This document shows positions 8,774 to 16,800 of a stretch of 64,000 nt of DNA, piece after piece (position 1 is the first letter of the stretch; every line of letters begins with the position of its first letter). Below the pieces are notes generated by a model. The model ran no database searches. It was not told the DNA's origin and saw only the letters and a list, made by a program, of their open reading frames with translations. The DNA is taken from positions 186,001-250,000 of the forward strand of contig JABUMY010000008.1 of assembly GCA_013327885.1 (NCBI GenBank), read 5' to 3'. This DNA is from Flavisolibacter longurius. GTDB taxonomy: Bacteria; Bacteroidota; Bacteroidia; Chitinophagales; Chitinophagaceae. The translations under genes were made by a program, and so were the position numbers.

Positions 8774-11700
8774 TTAGTTTAAAGAGAGGCTGATTCCGAA
8801 AGTAATGCCGCGTGGGTTGGGGATAGACCATACATCATAACCCTCGCCACCGGTGCCGCCGGCTGCTGCCGATACGGTGTTGCCCACCGCATCAATGCCG
8901 GAGTAGTTGGTCCAGGTCAGCAGGTCATTCCCTACCACAAAAACGCTCAGGTCAGAAATGATACGCGACCGTGACAGGAGCTTTTTAGGAATGGCATAAG
9001 AAAGACGCAGTTCCTGCAAACGCAGGTAGTTCACATTCTTCTCCAGCCAGTTCTCGTCGCCACCGCCATAGATGCTGGAAGCGGCCAGGCCGGCATCCAC
9101 ACCAATGGTATTGATGGTTGGGTTTTTAGAATTTTCATTGCCATCACGCAATACGCCGTTGAACACAACAGGACCACGCTCCCTGTATTCAACCGACTCC
9201 CAGCTATTGCCGGTGGTGAACATGGCCCGCTTGGTACCGTTGACAACCGTTGCCTTGTAGCGGCCGGCAAACAGGGCCGAGAGGCGCATGCCCTTGTAGC
9301 TAAGGCTGGTCATACCACCAAAGCGCAGCTTGGGTTCCCTGTCACCGATCACCGTCCATAAAGGATTTACCAGCGGCACGCCGGTTCCGGGATCGATCAG
9401 CACCTGCCCGGCTTCGTTACGCAGGAAGGCACGGCCGGTGAGGGTGGTAATGGGATGGCCTACCATGATACCGTTGCGGATGTTGCCGGAGTTCCAGGTA
9501 TAAGCGTTGTAATACTCGGTAACGTTTTCGGGCAGGTAAACCACTTCCGAAATACCACGGGAGGCATTCACGCCTACGTTCCAGGTAAGTCCGCCAGGGC
9601 TTTTAATGATATCACCGTCAATGCTGGCTTCCCAACCACGGGTCTTGAACGTACCCACGTTCATGTTGTTCAACACAAAGCCGGTAGCATAGCTTAACCG
9701 GAAACCTTTTACAATCTGGTCTTCGTTGTAAGTGCTGAAATAAGTGAACATGGTGTTGAGGCGGTTTTTGAAAAACCGGGCATCAAAGCCAATTTCACGG
9801 GCCGTTGTCATCTCCGGACGCAAATTTGGGTTTGGACCGGTAAAGCCGTAGCGGAAACCACCACCGGTAGAGGTCATCACCTCCAGTTGCGGGTCAATCT
9901 CCAGCGGACCAGCGTCCTTTCCTACCTGCGCAATGGAGCCTCTCAGTTTGATGTAGCTGATGGCAGGAATCGACTGCATAAACTTCAGATCAGACAAAAT
10001 AAAGGAAGCTTCCACAGCCGGGTAGAAATACGAGTTGTTGGCAACCGGCAGCGTTGACGACCAGTCGTTACGGGCCCGCAGGGCAATAAACGCAATGTTG
10101 TTGTAGCCAAACTCAAACTGCCCGGACACAGCCTGTATCCGGCGTTTGGTGTTGCGCTGGTTTGCCGTCTGGCTCAGCGGGTCGGTGTTGTTGATCGACT
10201 GAAAATCGGGGATCACAAACTTGGTACCGTTGGTGGTTTGTCGCACCACACCGTTCTCCAGTTGGTGGTAGCCTACCTGGGCGCCAAACGAAAACCGGTC
10301 GTTAAAGAACTTCTTGTTGTAGCCCCCAATGATGTTGATGGTAGGATCGGAGAAGTTGGCCTGCACAATATCATAGCGGCCGCGGTCCGTACGCTGGTTG
10401 TTGGCGCCATAATTCGGGTGCCAGGAGTTCTGGAACGTTTGTGTACCCACGTCCCAACCTACCTGTGCACGCAGAAAAGCATTACGGATAGGCGTGATCG
10501 TAAACGCAATGTTGGAGATAAACCGGTTCGACCGGTCGAAGTTGAGGTTTTTGTTCAACGCGTACAGGGGATTCAGCAGATCGTAATCCAGGTAGTAGTC
10601 CGGCTTCCGCATCCTGCCGTCAGGTGTTTCATACACCAGCATGTTGTCAACCAGCGGCCAGAGCATGGCCCTGTAAAGCGGGCCATCGGTTCCCCGCAAC
10701 ACTTTGTTGTTATTGGTGCGGGTAAACTGCATAGAGCTTTCAAAATTCAGCCAGTCTGTTATTTTGGCCTGGCCTGATAAACTCAGGTTGAAACGATCGT
10801 AATCCGTTGTTTTGATCACCCCTTCCTGTTGCAGGTAGGAAACGCCGCCACGGATGGTGGCTCTTTCCGTACCGCCTTCCACCGACAGGTTATGCCGCTC
10901 GGTAAAGCCGGTTTGCATAATGGCGTCAACGTTGTCGTACAGCTTTGTACCGGCCGGGTACTCAGCGCCAAACTTCGACGAGTTGTAATAGTTGGTAGTG
11001 CCATACACACCGTTATTGTATTTTGTTTGCTGCTCCGGCCAGCCATAGGCTTTATCGTACCGGAACGAATTGCTGTACGTTACCCGGCCCCTGCCTGCGC
11101 GGCCTTTTTTGGTGGTGATGATGATGGCGCCGTTGGAGGCATCGGAACCATAAAGGGCAGCCGCAGCCGCACCTTTCAACACCGTGATGGATGCAATGTC
11201 TTCGGGGTTAAAATCATTGCCCCGGGAAGAATAGTCCATGTTCCGTACCGAATAGGTTTCGCCACCCGCCATCCCCAGCGGATCAAAGGTGGAGTTGTTC
11301 ATGGGGATACCATCCACTACATAAAGCGGCTGGTTGTTACCGGAGATGGACGTCAGGTTGCGCAGCACAACGGTGTTGGATGCACCCGGCGTACCGCTGG
11401 TAGACGTCACGTTCAATCCCGGAACACGGCCTGCCAGGGCAGAGATAAAGTTATCCCGTCCCGATTCGGTAATGGTAGCGCCGTTCACCACCTGGTGCGA
11501 AGAACCCACCGATCGGGCGACCCGCTTCATGCCGAATTCGGCGGTGATCACCACGTCGTCCATGGCGCCACCCCTTGGTGACAGTGCAACCCGTAAGGGT
11601 GCCCCAGAGCCGGCCGGCATTGATCGTGTTTCAAAATTGATGTGCGAAAACACCAGCTCGTCCGTGCTGGCCGCACTAATGGTAAAGGCCCCACTCTCGT

Positions 11701-11872
11701 TGGTGAGGGAGGCTGTAGTGGTTCCTCTCACGGTGATGGTCACCCCGGGAACCGGCACGTTGTTTTCATCAAAAACGTTTCCCGTAATGGTCCTCTTTTG
11801 CGCACTGGCCAGGAGTGTGCAACAGACCAACAGGAAGGATAAAAAGCTTACCCGCTGTGTTAATTTTCTCAT
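8774..11872 (-). CDS. SusC/RagA-family TonB-linked outer membrane transporter
   Basis: The protein has 1032 residues. The signal peptide ends near ASAQ (residue 24). A carboxypeptidase-regulatory-like domain (about 27-100) begins RTITGNVFDENNVPVPGV. A TonB-box-like stretch DDVVITAEFG near 105 is followed by the plug domain, with PLYVVDGIPM and IASITVLKGAAAAALYG, and then the beta-barrel to the C-terminus. These are the hallmarks of SusC proteins, which import oligosaccharides or peptides using energy from TonB. It is the first gene of a three-gene operon and starts 60 bases after the stop of the deoR-type gene. That gap and the end of the regulator hold a 13-base palindrome that may be an operator. 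Confidence 0.95.
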   Translation of the reverse strand: MRKLTQRVSFLSFLLVCCTLLASAQKRTITGNVFDENNVPVPGVTITVRGTTTASLTNESGAFTISAASTDELVFSHINFETRSMPAGSGAPLRVALSPRGGAMDDVVITAEFGMKRVARSVGSSHQVVNGATITESGRDNFISALAGRVPGLNVTSTSGTPGASNTVVLRNLTSISGNNQPLYVVDGIPMNNSTFDPLGMAGGETYSVRNMDYSSRGNDFNPEDIASITVLKGAAAAALYGSDASNGAIIITTKKGRAGRGRVTYSNSFRYDKAYGWPEQQTKYNNGVYGTTNYYNSSKFGAEYPAGTKLYDNVDAIMQTGFTERHNLSVEGGTERATIRGGVSYLQQEGVIKTTDYDRFNLSLSGQAKITDWLNFESSMQFTRTNNNKVLRGTDGPLYRAMLWPLVDNMLVYETPDGRMRKPDYYLDYDLLNPLYALNKNLNFDRSNRFISNIAFTITPIRNAFLRAQVGWDVGTQTFQNSWHPNYGANNQRTDRGRYDIVQANFSDPTINIIGGYNKKFFNDRFSFGAQVGYHQLENGVVRQTTNGTKFVIPDFQSINNTDPLSQTANQRNTKRRIQAVSGQFEFGYNNIAFIALRARNDWSSTLPVANNSYFYPAVEASFILSDLKFMQSIPAISYIKLRGSIAQVGKDAGPLEIDPQLEVMTSTGGGFRYGFTGPNPNLRPEMTTAREIGFDARFFKNRLNTMFTYFSTYNEDQIVKGFRLSYATGFVLNNMNVGTFKTRGWEASIDGDIIKSPGGLTWNVGVNASRGISEVVYLPENVTEYYNAYTWNSGNIRNGIMVGHPITTLTGRAFLRNEAGQVLIDPGTGVPLVNPLWTVIGDREPKLRFGGMTSLSYKGMRLSALFAGRYKATVVNGTKRAMFTTGNSWESVEYRERGPVVFNGVLRDGNENSKNPTINTIGVDAGLAASSIYGGGDENWLEKNVNYLRLQELRLSYAIPKKLLSRSRIISDLSVFVVGNDLLTWTNYSGIDAVGNTVSAAAGGTGGEGYDVWSIPNPRGITFGISLSLN

Positions 11873-11924
11873 TTTTTCATTGTGTTTTGATTAGAGTAGA
11901 TGTGAGGATGTATAAAGCATTCTA

Positions 11925-11937
11925 TGTAACGGTTACA
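11925..11937. promoter_or_regulatory. 13-bp palindrome between deoR-type gene and susC
   Basis: TGTAAC and GTTACA flank a central G, a perfect 6-1-6 palindrome. It overlaps the stop codon of the DeoR-family gene and lies 53 bases upstream of the susC start. It could be the binding site of that regulator or of another repressor. I saw no second copy upstream of the regulator itself. Confidence 0.35.
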
Positions 11938-12682
11938 AAATCCGGATGCCTGCTTTTGCATAGGGCTCCAGCAGGGGATCATCGGGTGGCAGCTCAGTGA
12001 TCAGAAGGTTCACTTTGTCCAGGTCGCAAACTTTCAGGGGCTGGCTGGTATTGATCTTTTCGGCAATGGTCAGGCACACCACCAGCTTCGAAGTTTCAAT
12101 CATGGCCTGCTTTAGTTGCACCACTTCCCAATCGTTATCGGTTATACCCTGTTGCAGGTCAATGGCGTTAATGCCCAAAAAGCAGATGTCTGCTTTTATC
12201 CGCTTTACCTTGGCAATGGCATCGGCACCCACCGTGATCTTTGAATTCTTGGAGATCTTATCGCCGATAAGGATCACTTCAATTTGCGGGTGCTCCATGT
12301 ATTCAAGAATAGCTGCAATGCTGCCGGAAATAAAGGTGGCTTTCAGCCCGGGCGGTAGCAGGCGGGCCATTTCCACAATGGTGGTGCCGCCGGTTGTCAG
12401 CACAAACATGCCGTCCTTTATCAGGTCAATTGCCTTCAGGGCAATCTTGCGCTTATGCTGCAGCGAATAAACATTGTGATTGGGGCTCAGCACCCTCCCA
12501 AACGAATTGGAAAGGGCGCCGCCATGCACCTTCACCAGCTTTCCTTCATCGGCAAGTTCACAGAGGTCACGCCGGATGGTGTCATCCGATACCGCCATGT
12601 CCTGGCTAAGGGAGGAAACCAGTATTTTGTTGTGCAAATCAAGTTGTTGCAGGATATACTTTTGGCGTTCAATCTTCAGCAT
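11933..12682 (-). CDS. DeoR/GlpR-family transcriptional regulator
   Basis: The protein has 249 residues. The N-terminal winged helix (about 1-60) contains MAVSDDTIRRDLCELADEGK, the DeoR recognition helix with the conserved TIRRDL. The C-terminal DeoRC sugar-phosphate sensor domain (about 75-230) has TGGTTIVEMARLLP and ICFLGINAIDLQQGITD. Members repress carbohydrate operons until a phosphorylated sugar binds. It is encoded directly upstream of the SusCD operon in the same direction, with 60 bases between, so it probably controls that operon; this is inferred from position only. An AraC gene precedes it with a 268-base gap. Confidence 0.92.
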   Translation of the reverse strand: MLKIERQKYILQQLDLHNKILVSSLSQDMAVSDDTIRRDLCELADEGKLVKVHGGALSNSFGRVLSPNHNVYSLQHKRKIALKAIDLIKDGMFVLTTGGTTIVEMARLLPPGLKATFISGSIAAILEYMEHPQIEVILIGDKISKNSKITVGADAIAKVKRIKADICFLGINAIDLQQGITDNDWEVVQLKQAMIETSKLVVCLTIAEKINTSQPLKVCDLDKVNLLITELPPDDPLLEPYAKAGIRIL

Positions 12683-12950
12683 CGCTAGTTAATGATGCGT
12701 TAAAAGTAGCCTAATTGCTGCATAAAACCGCAAATAAGAGAAAAATTCCAGCACAAAACATCAAAAAAATGTTTAATGTTTGAGGAATTGTGCGTTTTAC
12801 GTCGGTTTGGAGCTTGTTTTAAAAGGTGTAAAACCGCGTTGGAGGGATGGACTAACACATTGTCTTTCTATCAAAAAGGCATGACTGAACAGACAATTTG
12901 CAGTAACCGGCTACCGTCTTCGTGGAGAAAGAAAACAGGTAAGAACGTCG

Positions 12951-13865
12951 TCAATTAAACGACTGCCGGAAGGCCAGCGGAGAAGTATTGGTTTTGTTCT
13001 TGAACAATTTGCTGAAGGATTGCGGGTGCTCAAATCCCAGTTCGTATGCAATCTCGCTGACGGAAAGATTGGTGGTGGACAACCGCTCTTTTGCTTTTTC
13101 GATCAGCTTGTTTTGAATGTGCTGCTGCGTGGTTTGTCCGGTTAAGGACTTGAGCAGGCTTCCCAGGTAATTAGGCGAAATATTGAGTTGCCGGGCAATT
13201 TCCTGTGCCGTTGGCAAACCCTGCTGCACCAGGTCATCGCTGTTGAAGGCTGCATTCAGGATGGTCTCCAACCGATCCAAAACCTGGTGATTGATTTTCT
13301 GGCGGGTAATGAACTGGCGCTGGTAAAAACGTTCGCTGTAATTCAACAGCACTTCTATCTGGGCAATGATGATGCTTTGGCTGAACTTATCGATGCTCGA
13401 CTCATACTCCCGTTGAATGTTGTGTAGGATACCCGTAATGATCGCCTCTTCTTTTTCGGAGAGGAACAAAGCTTCGGTAACAGCGTACCCGAAAAATTCG
13501 TACTGCTGAATGGTTTTCGCCAGGGATGTGTTCCAGATAAAATCAGGATGAATGAGCAAAAGGTAGCCCGAGGGTGGTTCCGCTTGTTTTTCAAGCGTAA
13601 GATGCACCAATTGCCCGGGGGCGATGAACGACAGCAGGCCTTCATCAAAGTCGTATTGCTGCTGGCCATACCGAAACTTGCATTGAATGTTGCGCTTCAA
13701 GCCAATGGAATAAAAGTTCTGCACCCAGCCAATCTCTCCTTCGGCCTGGTAGTTTACAAGGCTGTAGTCCACCAAACTGACCAGCGGGTGTTCGGGCCTG
13801 GGCAAACCGCCCATTTTGTGAAACTCCTGGATGGTGTTGAACCGGTAAACGCTTTTGTCTTTCAT
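12951..13865 (-). CDS. AraC-family transcriptional regulator
   Basis: The protein has 304 residues. The N-terminal part looks like a cupin-type sensor (about 25-110; HLTLEKQAEPPSGYLLLIHP). The C-terminal 100 residues hold the two AraC helix-turn-helix motifs: GLPTAQEIARQLNISPNYLG and the conserved second half LSVSEIAYELGFEHPQSFSK. Such proteins activate nearby metabolic genes. It is encoded 62 bases after the first short-chain dehydrogenase gene, on the same strand, which suggests a dehydrogenase-regulator pair. The ligand is unknown. Confidence 0.92.
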   Translation of the reverse strand: MKDKSVYRFNTIQEFHKMGGLPRPEHPLVSLVDYSLVNYQAEGEIGWVQNFYSIGLKRNIQCKFRYGQQQYDFDEGLLSFIAPGQLVHLTLEKQAEPPSGYLLLIHPDFIWNTSLAKTIQQYEFFGYAVTEALFLSEKEEAIITGILHNIQREYESSIDKFSQSIIIAQIEVLLNYSERFYQRQFITRQKINHQVLDRLETILNAAFNSDDLVQQGLPTAQEIARQLNISPNYLGSLLKSLTGQTTQQHIQNKLIEKAKERLSTTNLSVSEIAYELGFEHPQSFSKLFKNKTNTSPLAFRQSFN

Positions 13866-13927
13866 TGCCTTTTCAAATGTAAGAAAGAGACAGAACGTTT
13901 GCCGCCCTGTCCCTTCGCTGTTGGTTT

Positions 13928-14764
13928 TTAAAAATCAGTTGATACGCTCAGTGCTTCGTTGGCGCTTAGCTCCTTTTGCAGCACATCAATTTTGTTCTTC
14001 GCCATGCCAAACGCATCGCTTCCCATCACAAAATGCAGGGGCGGGTTTTTGCTTTCCGCCAGTTGAATAAAAGCAAGGGCTGCTTTCTCCGGGCTACCCG
14101 GCTGCTTGCCTTTCATTTCGGTTTCGTGCCAGCTTTCGGACGCTCTTGCCGCTATGTACTCGCTGAGCGGCGCCTGTGGAAGCGTAAGCGATCCGCTGTC
14201 TAAAAAGGCCGTACGGAAATAACCGGGGTATACAACGGTGGCGGTCACCCCGAATTCTGCTGCTTCTGCCGACAGGGATTCAGTTAAGCCCACCATGGCA
14301 AACTTGGTGGCGCAATACACACCAAAACCGGCAAAGGTTCCCAGCATGCCTGCAATGGAAGATACATTGATAATATGTCCCGACCGTCTGCTACGGAAAT
14401 GCGGCATAACGCTCCGGATCACGTTCAGCGCACCAAATACATTCACGTCAAAATTCCGGCGGGTTTCTTCGTCACTCAGTTCTTCCAGCGTGCCTATCTG
14501 CCCGTAGCCGGCGTTGTTCACCACCACATCAATGCTGCCAAAGGTTTCAATCGTTTTGGCAATAGCATTGCTTACGCTTTTTTCATCGGTCAGTTGAACG
14601 TCCAGCGGCAGAAAACCGGCGTGTGTTGCCACTTCTTTTTCAAGGCTTTCAACCGTGCGGGAAGTAGCGGCCACTTGATAGCCTTCGTTCAGCAATTGTT
14701 TTACCAGCGATAAGCCCAGGCCTTTGGAGGCACCAGTAACAAACCATACTTTTTTCGTGTCCAT
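13928..14764 (-). CDS. Short-chain dehydrogenase/reductase
   Basis: The protein has 278 residues, a classical SDR. The Rossmann cofactor motif TGASKGLG is at 10-17, NNAG at 83-86, a catalytic serine near 136 in NVSS, and YCATK with Tyr150 and Lys154. The TSRTVESLEK stretch after the second beta strand suggests a preference for NADP(H). The C-terminal half is variable and sets the substrate, which cannot be predicted. It lies just upstream of the AraC gene and probably shares its transcript. A terminator separates it from the second dehydrogenase gene. Confidence 0.92.
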   Translation of the reverse strand: MDTKKVWFVTGASKGLGLSLVKQLLNEGYQVAATSRTVESLEKEVATHAGFLPLDVQLTDEKSVSNAIAKTIETFGSIDVVVNNAGYGQIGTLEELSDEETRRNFDVNVFGALNVIRSVMPHFRSRRSGHIINVSSIAGMLGTFAGFGVYCATKFAMVGLTESLSAEAAEFGVTATVVYPGYFRTAFLDSGSLTLPQAPLSEYIAARASESWHETEMKGKQPGSPEKAALAFIQLAESKNPPLHFVMGSDAFGMAKNKIDVLQKELSANEALSVSTDF

Positions 14765-14888
14765 TTTTTATTGTTCTTACTTGTTTTTGATTGACAACAC
14801 AAAGCTGGCATTTTGCCAGCGGCCACACGTAGCCCGATCAATGGTTGTTGTAGCTAAATCAACGAAATGAATGTATCGCTGTAAAACA

Positions 14889-14955
14889 AAACCGGGAGCA
14901 ACCGTTACCGCAACAACAAACAACTTGCTGTTCGGTCAAAGGCTGCTCCCGGTTT
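14889..14955 (-). terminator. Terminator between the two dehydrogenase genes
   Basis: A perfect 12-bp inverted repeat (14889-14900 with 14944-14955) encloses 43 bases. On the minus strand the distal arm is followed by TTTTGTTTTA. It lies 26 bases after the stop of the upstream SDR gene, so that gene is probably its own transcript. Confidence 0.6.
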
Positions 14956-14981
14956 ACCTGCGGAAAGAAAGCGTTCTGTTT

Positions 14982-15773
14982 TTACCAAGGCAGTACACCA
15001 TCCGGTCCACTAAAGACACCGGTAGGCCCGTTTTCATCCAGCGCTACGCGAATGGGGTTGCGGGCACCTTCTTCCAGCGTTTCCACACCCTGGAAATTAT
15101 TCAGCGCCGTTGCTGTAAAGCCCGGACCGGCTGCGTTCACCTTGATGTTTTCCGCTTCCAGTTCAATGGCAAAGGCAAGCGTAATGGCATTGAGAGCTGT
15201 TTTGGATGCGGCATAACCCGGTCCAAAAACTGACCGGTAGGGAAAGGAGGGATCGGCATTCAGCGCCAGCGATCCCACATTGCTTGACACATTGACGATA
15301 CGGGCAGCCGGGGACTTTCGCAACAGGGGCAGGAACGCCTGCGTTACGACAATAACACCAAACACGTTGGTTTCATAAATGGCCCGCATTTCATCGATAG
15401 AGATGTTGGTGGCACGGGTTGATGAAAGGACCTCTTCCATCGTGCGACCCGGCTTCCCGGCATGCGAAATAGCCGCGTTGTTTACCAGTACATCCAACCG
15501 GCCGAACTCATTTTTGATCCGCTCCGCAGCCGCCGCAATTGAGGCCTGGTCGGTTACATCAAGCTGAATGGCGTGCGCATTTTCACCAATGCTCTTTGCC
15601 GCATTTTCGCCGTTGGCGAAATTCCGCGACCCTACCAGCACGGTATAACCTTCCGCTGCCAATTCCTTGGCAACCTGGTAACCGATGCCCTGGTTTGCAC
15701 CGGTGACAAGCGCAATGTTGCGGCCTTTCTTTTGACCGCTCTCTTTTGTTACGAGTTCATGTGTTTGTATCAT
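14982..15773 (-). CDS. Short-chain dehydrogenase/reductase, carbonyl reductase-like
   Basis: The protein has 263 residues. The N-terminal extension of about 18 residues precedes VTGANQGIG (cofactor motif, 23-31). NNAA is at 98-101, NVSS at 161-164, and the catalytic pair Tyr187 and Lys191 lies in YAASK. The C-terminal GPTGVFSGPDGVLPW ending is typical of the carbonyl-reductase-like SDR group. It is likely NADPH-dependent, with an unknown substrate. It stands alone between a terminator and a 303-base gap, on the same strand as its neighbours. Its paralogue 14 bases beyond the hairpin region is only distantly similar. Confidence 0.92.
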   Translation of the reverse strand: MIQTHELVTKESGQKKGRNIALVTGANQGIGYQVAKELAAEGYTVLVGSRNFANGENAAKSIGENAHAIQLDVTDQASIAAAAERIKNEFGRLDVLVNNAAISHAGKPGRTMEEVLSSTRATNISIDEMRAIYETNVFGVIVVTQAFLPLLRKSPAARIVNVSSNVGSLALNADPSFPYRSVFGPGYAASKTALNAITLAFAIELEAENIKVNAAGPGFTATALNNFQGVETLEEGARNPIRVALDENGPTGVFSGPDGVLPW

Positions 15774-16076
15774 GTTGTTTGTTTTAGTGATTGATAAAAA
15801 ATATTATTGTTGCACTTTCTTCTCTACAGGTAAAACCGCATTCAATCAACCCTTTTGCAGTGCTGAATTGATGGTTGCCTGCAAAACAGAAAGCGCTATT
15901 GTTGTAATGAAAGAATGATTGTTTACCAGCAGGTAGGTAAAATCCTGTTTACTGAGGCAACTACGATTTAGCGGCCATTTGCTGTTCGAGCGTTTTTTAA
16001 CTTCTCGTATAAATTTTCGGTAAACCGTTGATAAGACTCACCGTCTATTCAATCAAAAAATCCAATACGCCGATCG
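15774..16076. other. 303-base intergenic region
   Basis: I see no gene here. The first bases form the leader of the upstream SDR gene, with the coding-strand sequence ATCAATCACTAAAAC near 15781-15795. The remainder is AT-rich with no clear hairpin or promoter consensus. Confidence 0.5.
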
Positions 16077-16736
16077 TTAATCTTTCGCGTAGCTCTGCAA
16101 CGAGTTGACGCTTGATTCATCGACCTGTTTTAGGTTGTTCACTTTTTGCTTTGCAGTTATTGCAGTACTTGCCCCACTACCGCCAGGTGCCCGATTCGCC
16201 AATGCTTTCTGTATGCGTGTGGCCACATTGCTAACGGCTATCCGCATCACCGATGTACCGCTGCCGCTGAAAGGATAATGGCTGTTGTCTACGCGATTGT
16301 AAAAAGCAAAATCAATATAGGTCCTGCGAAAGCCGGGAGAAAACGAGAGTCCCTCCTCCAGTTCACCTTCCAGCATCCAGTCATCCACCACCACTTTGCG
16401 CTTTGCCACCACAGCATACCGGTAAATGGACGTGTCGGCATATTGTCCCTGCTTGTCGTAAACCTCTTTCTTCGTTACAATTTTATAGCGATAAGGAAAG
16501 TGTTCCTGCAAAGCGGCTTCCAGCTTTTGCGTGTTTTTTTCATCCACTTCACCGGGCTTCTCCAGCCGTTGTATGGCCATTACCAGCAACACGTGTTTTT
16601 GCGGATCAAAATCGGCCGGTACATCGGAAGCACGCAGTTGACCTTGCACAACGGTACGCAGCGGTATGGTACACCCGGTTATAAAAACGGCAAGCGCAAA
16701 AAGCATGGCCATTGGTAAGAATTGTATTCGGTACAT
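16077..16736 (-). CDS. Hypothetical lipoprotein after efflux operon
   Basis: The protein has 219 residues from the ATG at 16736 (MYRIQFLPMAM). A longer frame reaches 16811, but it would overlap the preceding gene and delay the signal peptide. The signal ends in a lipobox, LAVFITGC, so it is a lipoprotein. The mature part has an alpha/beta look, with HVLLVMAIQRLEKPGE and KVVVDDWMLEGELEEG. I do not recognise a family. It is the last gene of the efflux operon, 64 bases after the DUF5686 gene, and may act in the envelope with it. Confidence 0.65.
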   Translation of the reverse strand: MYRIQFLPMAMLFALAVFITGCTIPLRTVVQGQLRASDVPADFDPQKHVLLVMAIQRLEKPGEVDEKNTQKLEAALQEHFPYRYKIVTKKEVYDKQGQYADTSIYRYAVVAKRKVVVDDWMLEGELEEGLSFSPGFRRTYIDFAFYNRVDNSHYPFSGSGTSVMRIAVSNVATRIQKALANRAPGGSGASTAITAKQKVNNLKQVDESSVNSLQSYAKD

Positions 16737-16800
16737 ACGATTGTATTTTTTGTTTTGAGAAGAATCGGGGCAACTGCCCCGGTTGATCCCTTTTCCTCTT

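Noticed and set aside
10238-10777. Long plus-strand open frame inside susC
   Set aside because: It lies antisense to a clear SusC gene and its sequence has no domain; a shadow frame of GC-rich coding DNA.
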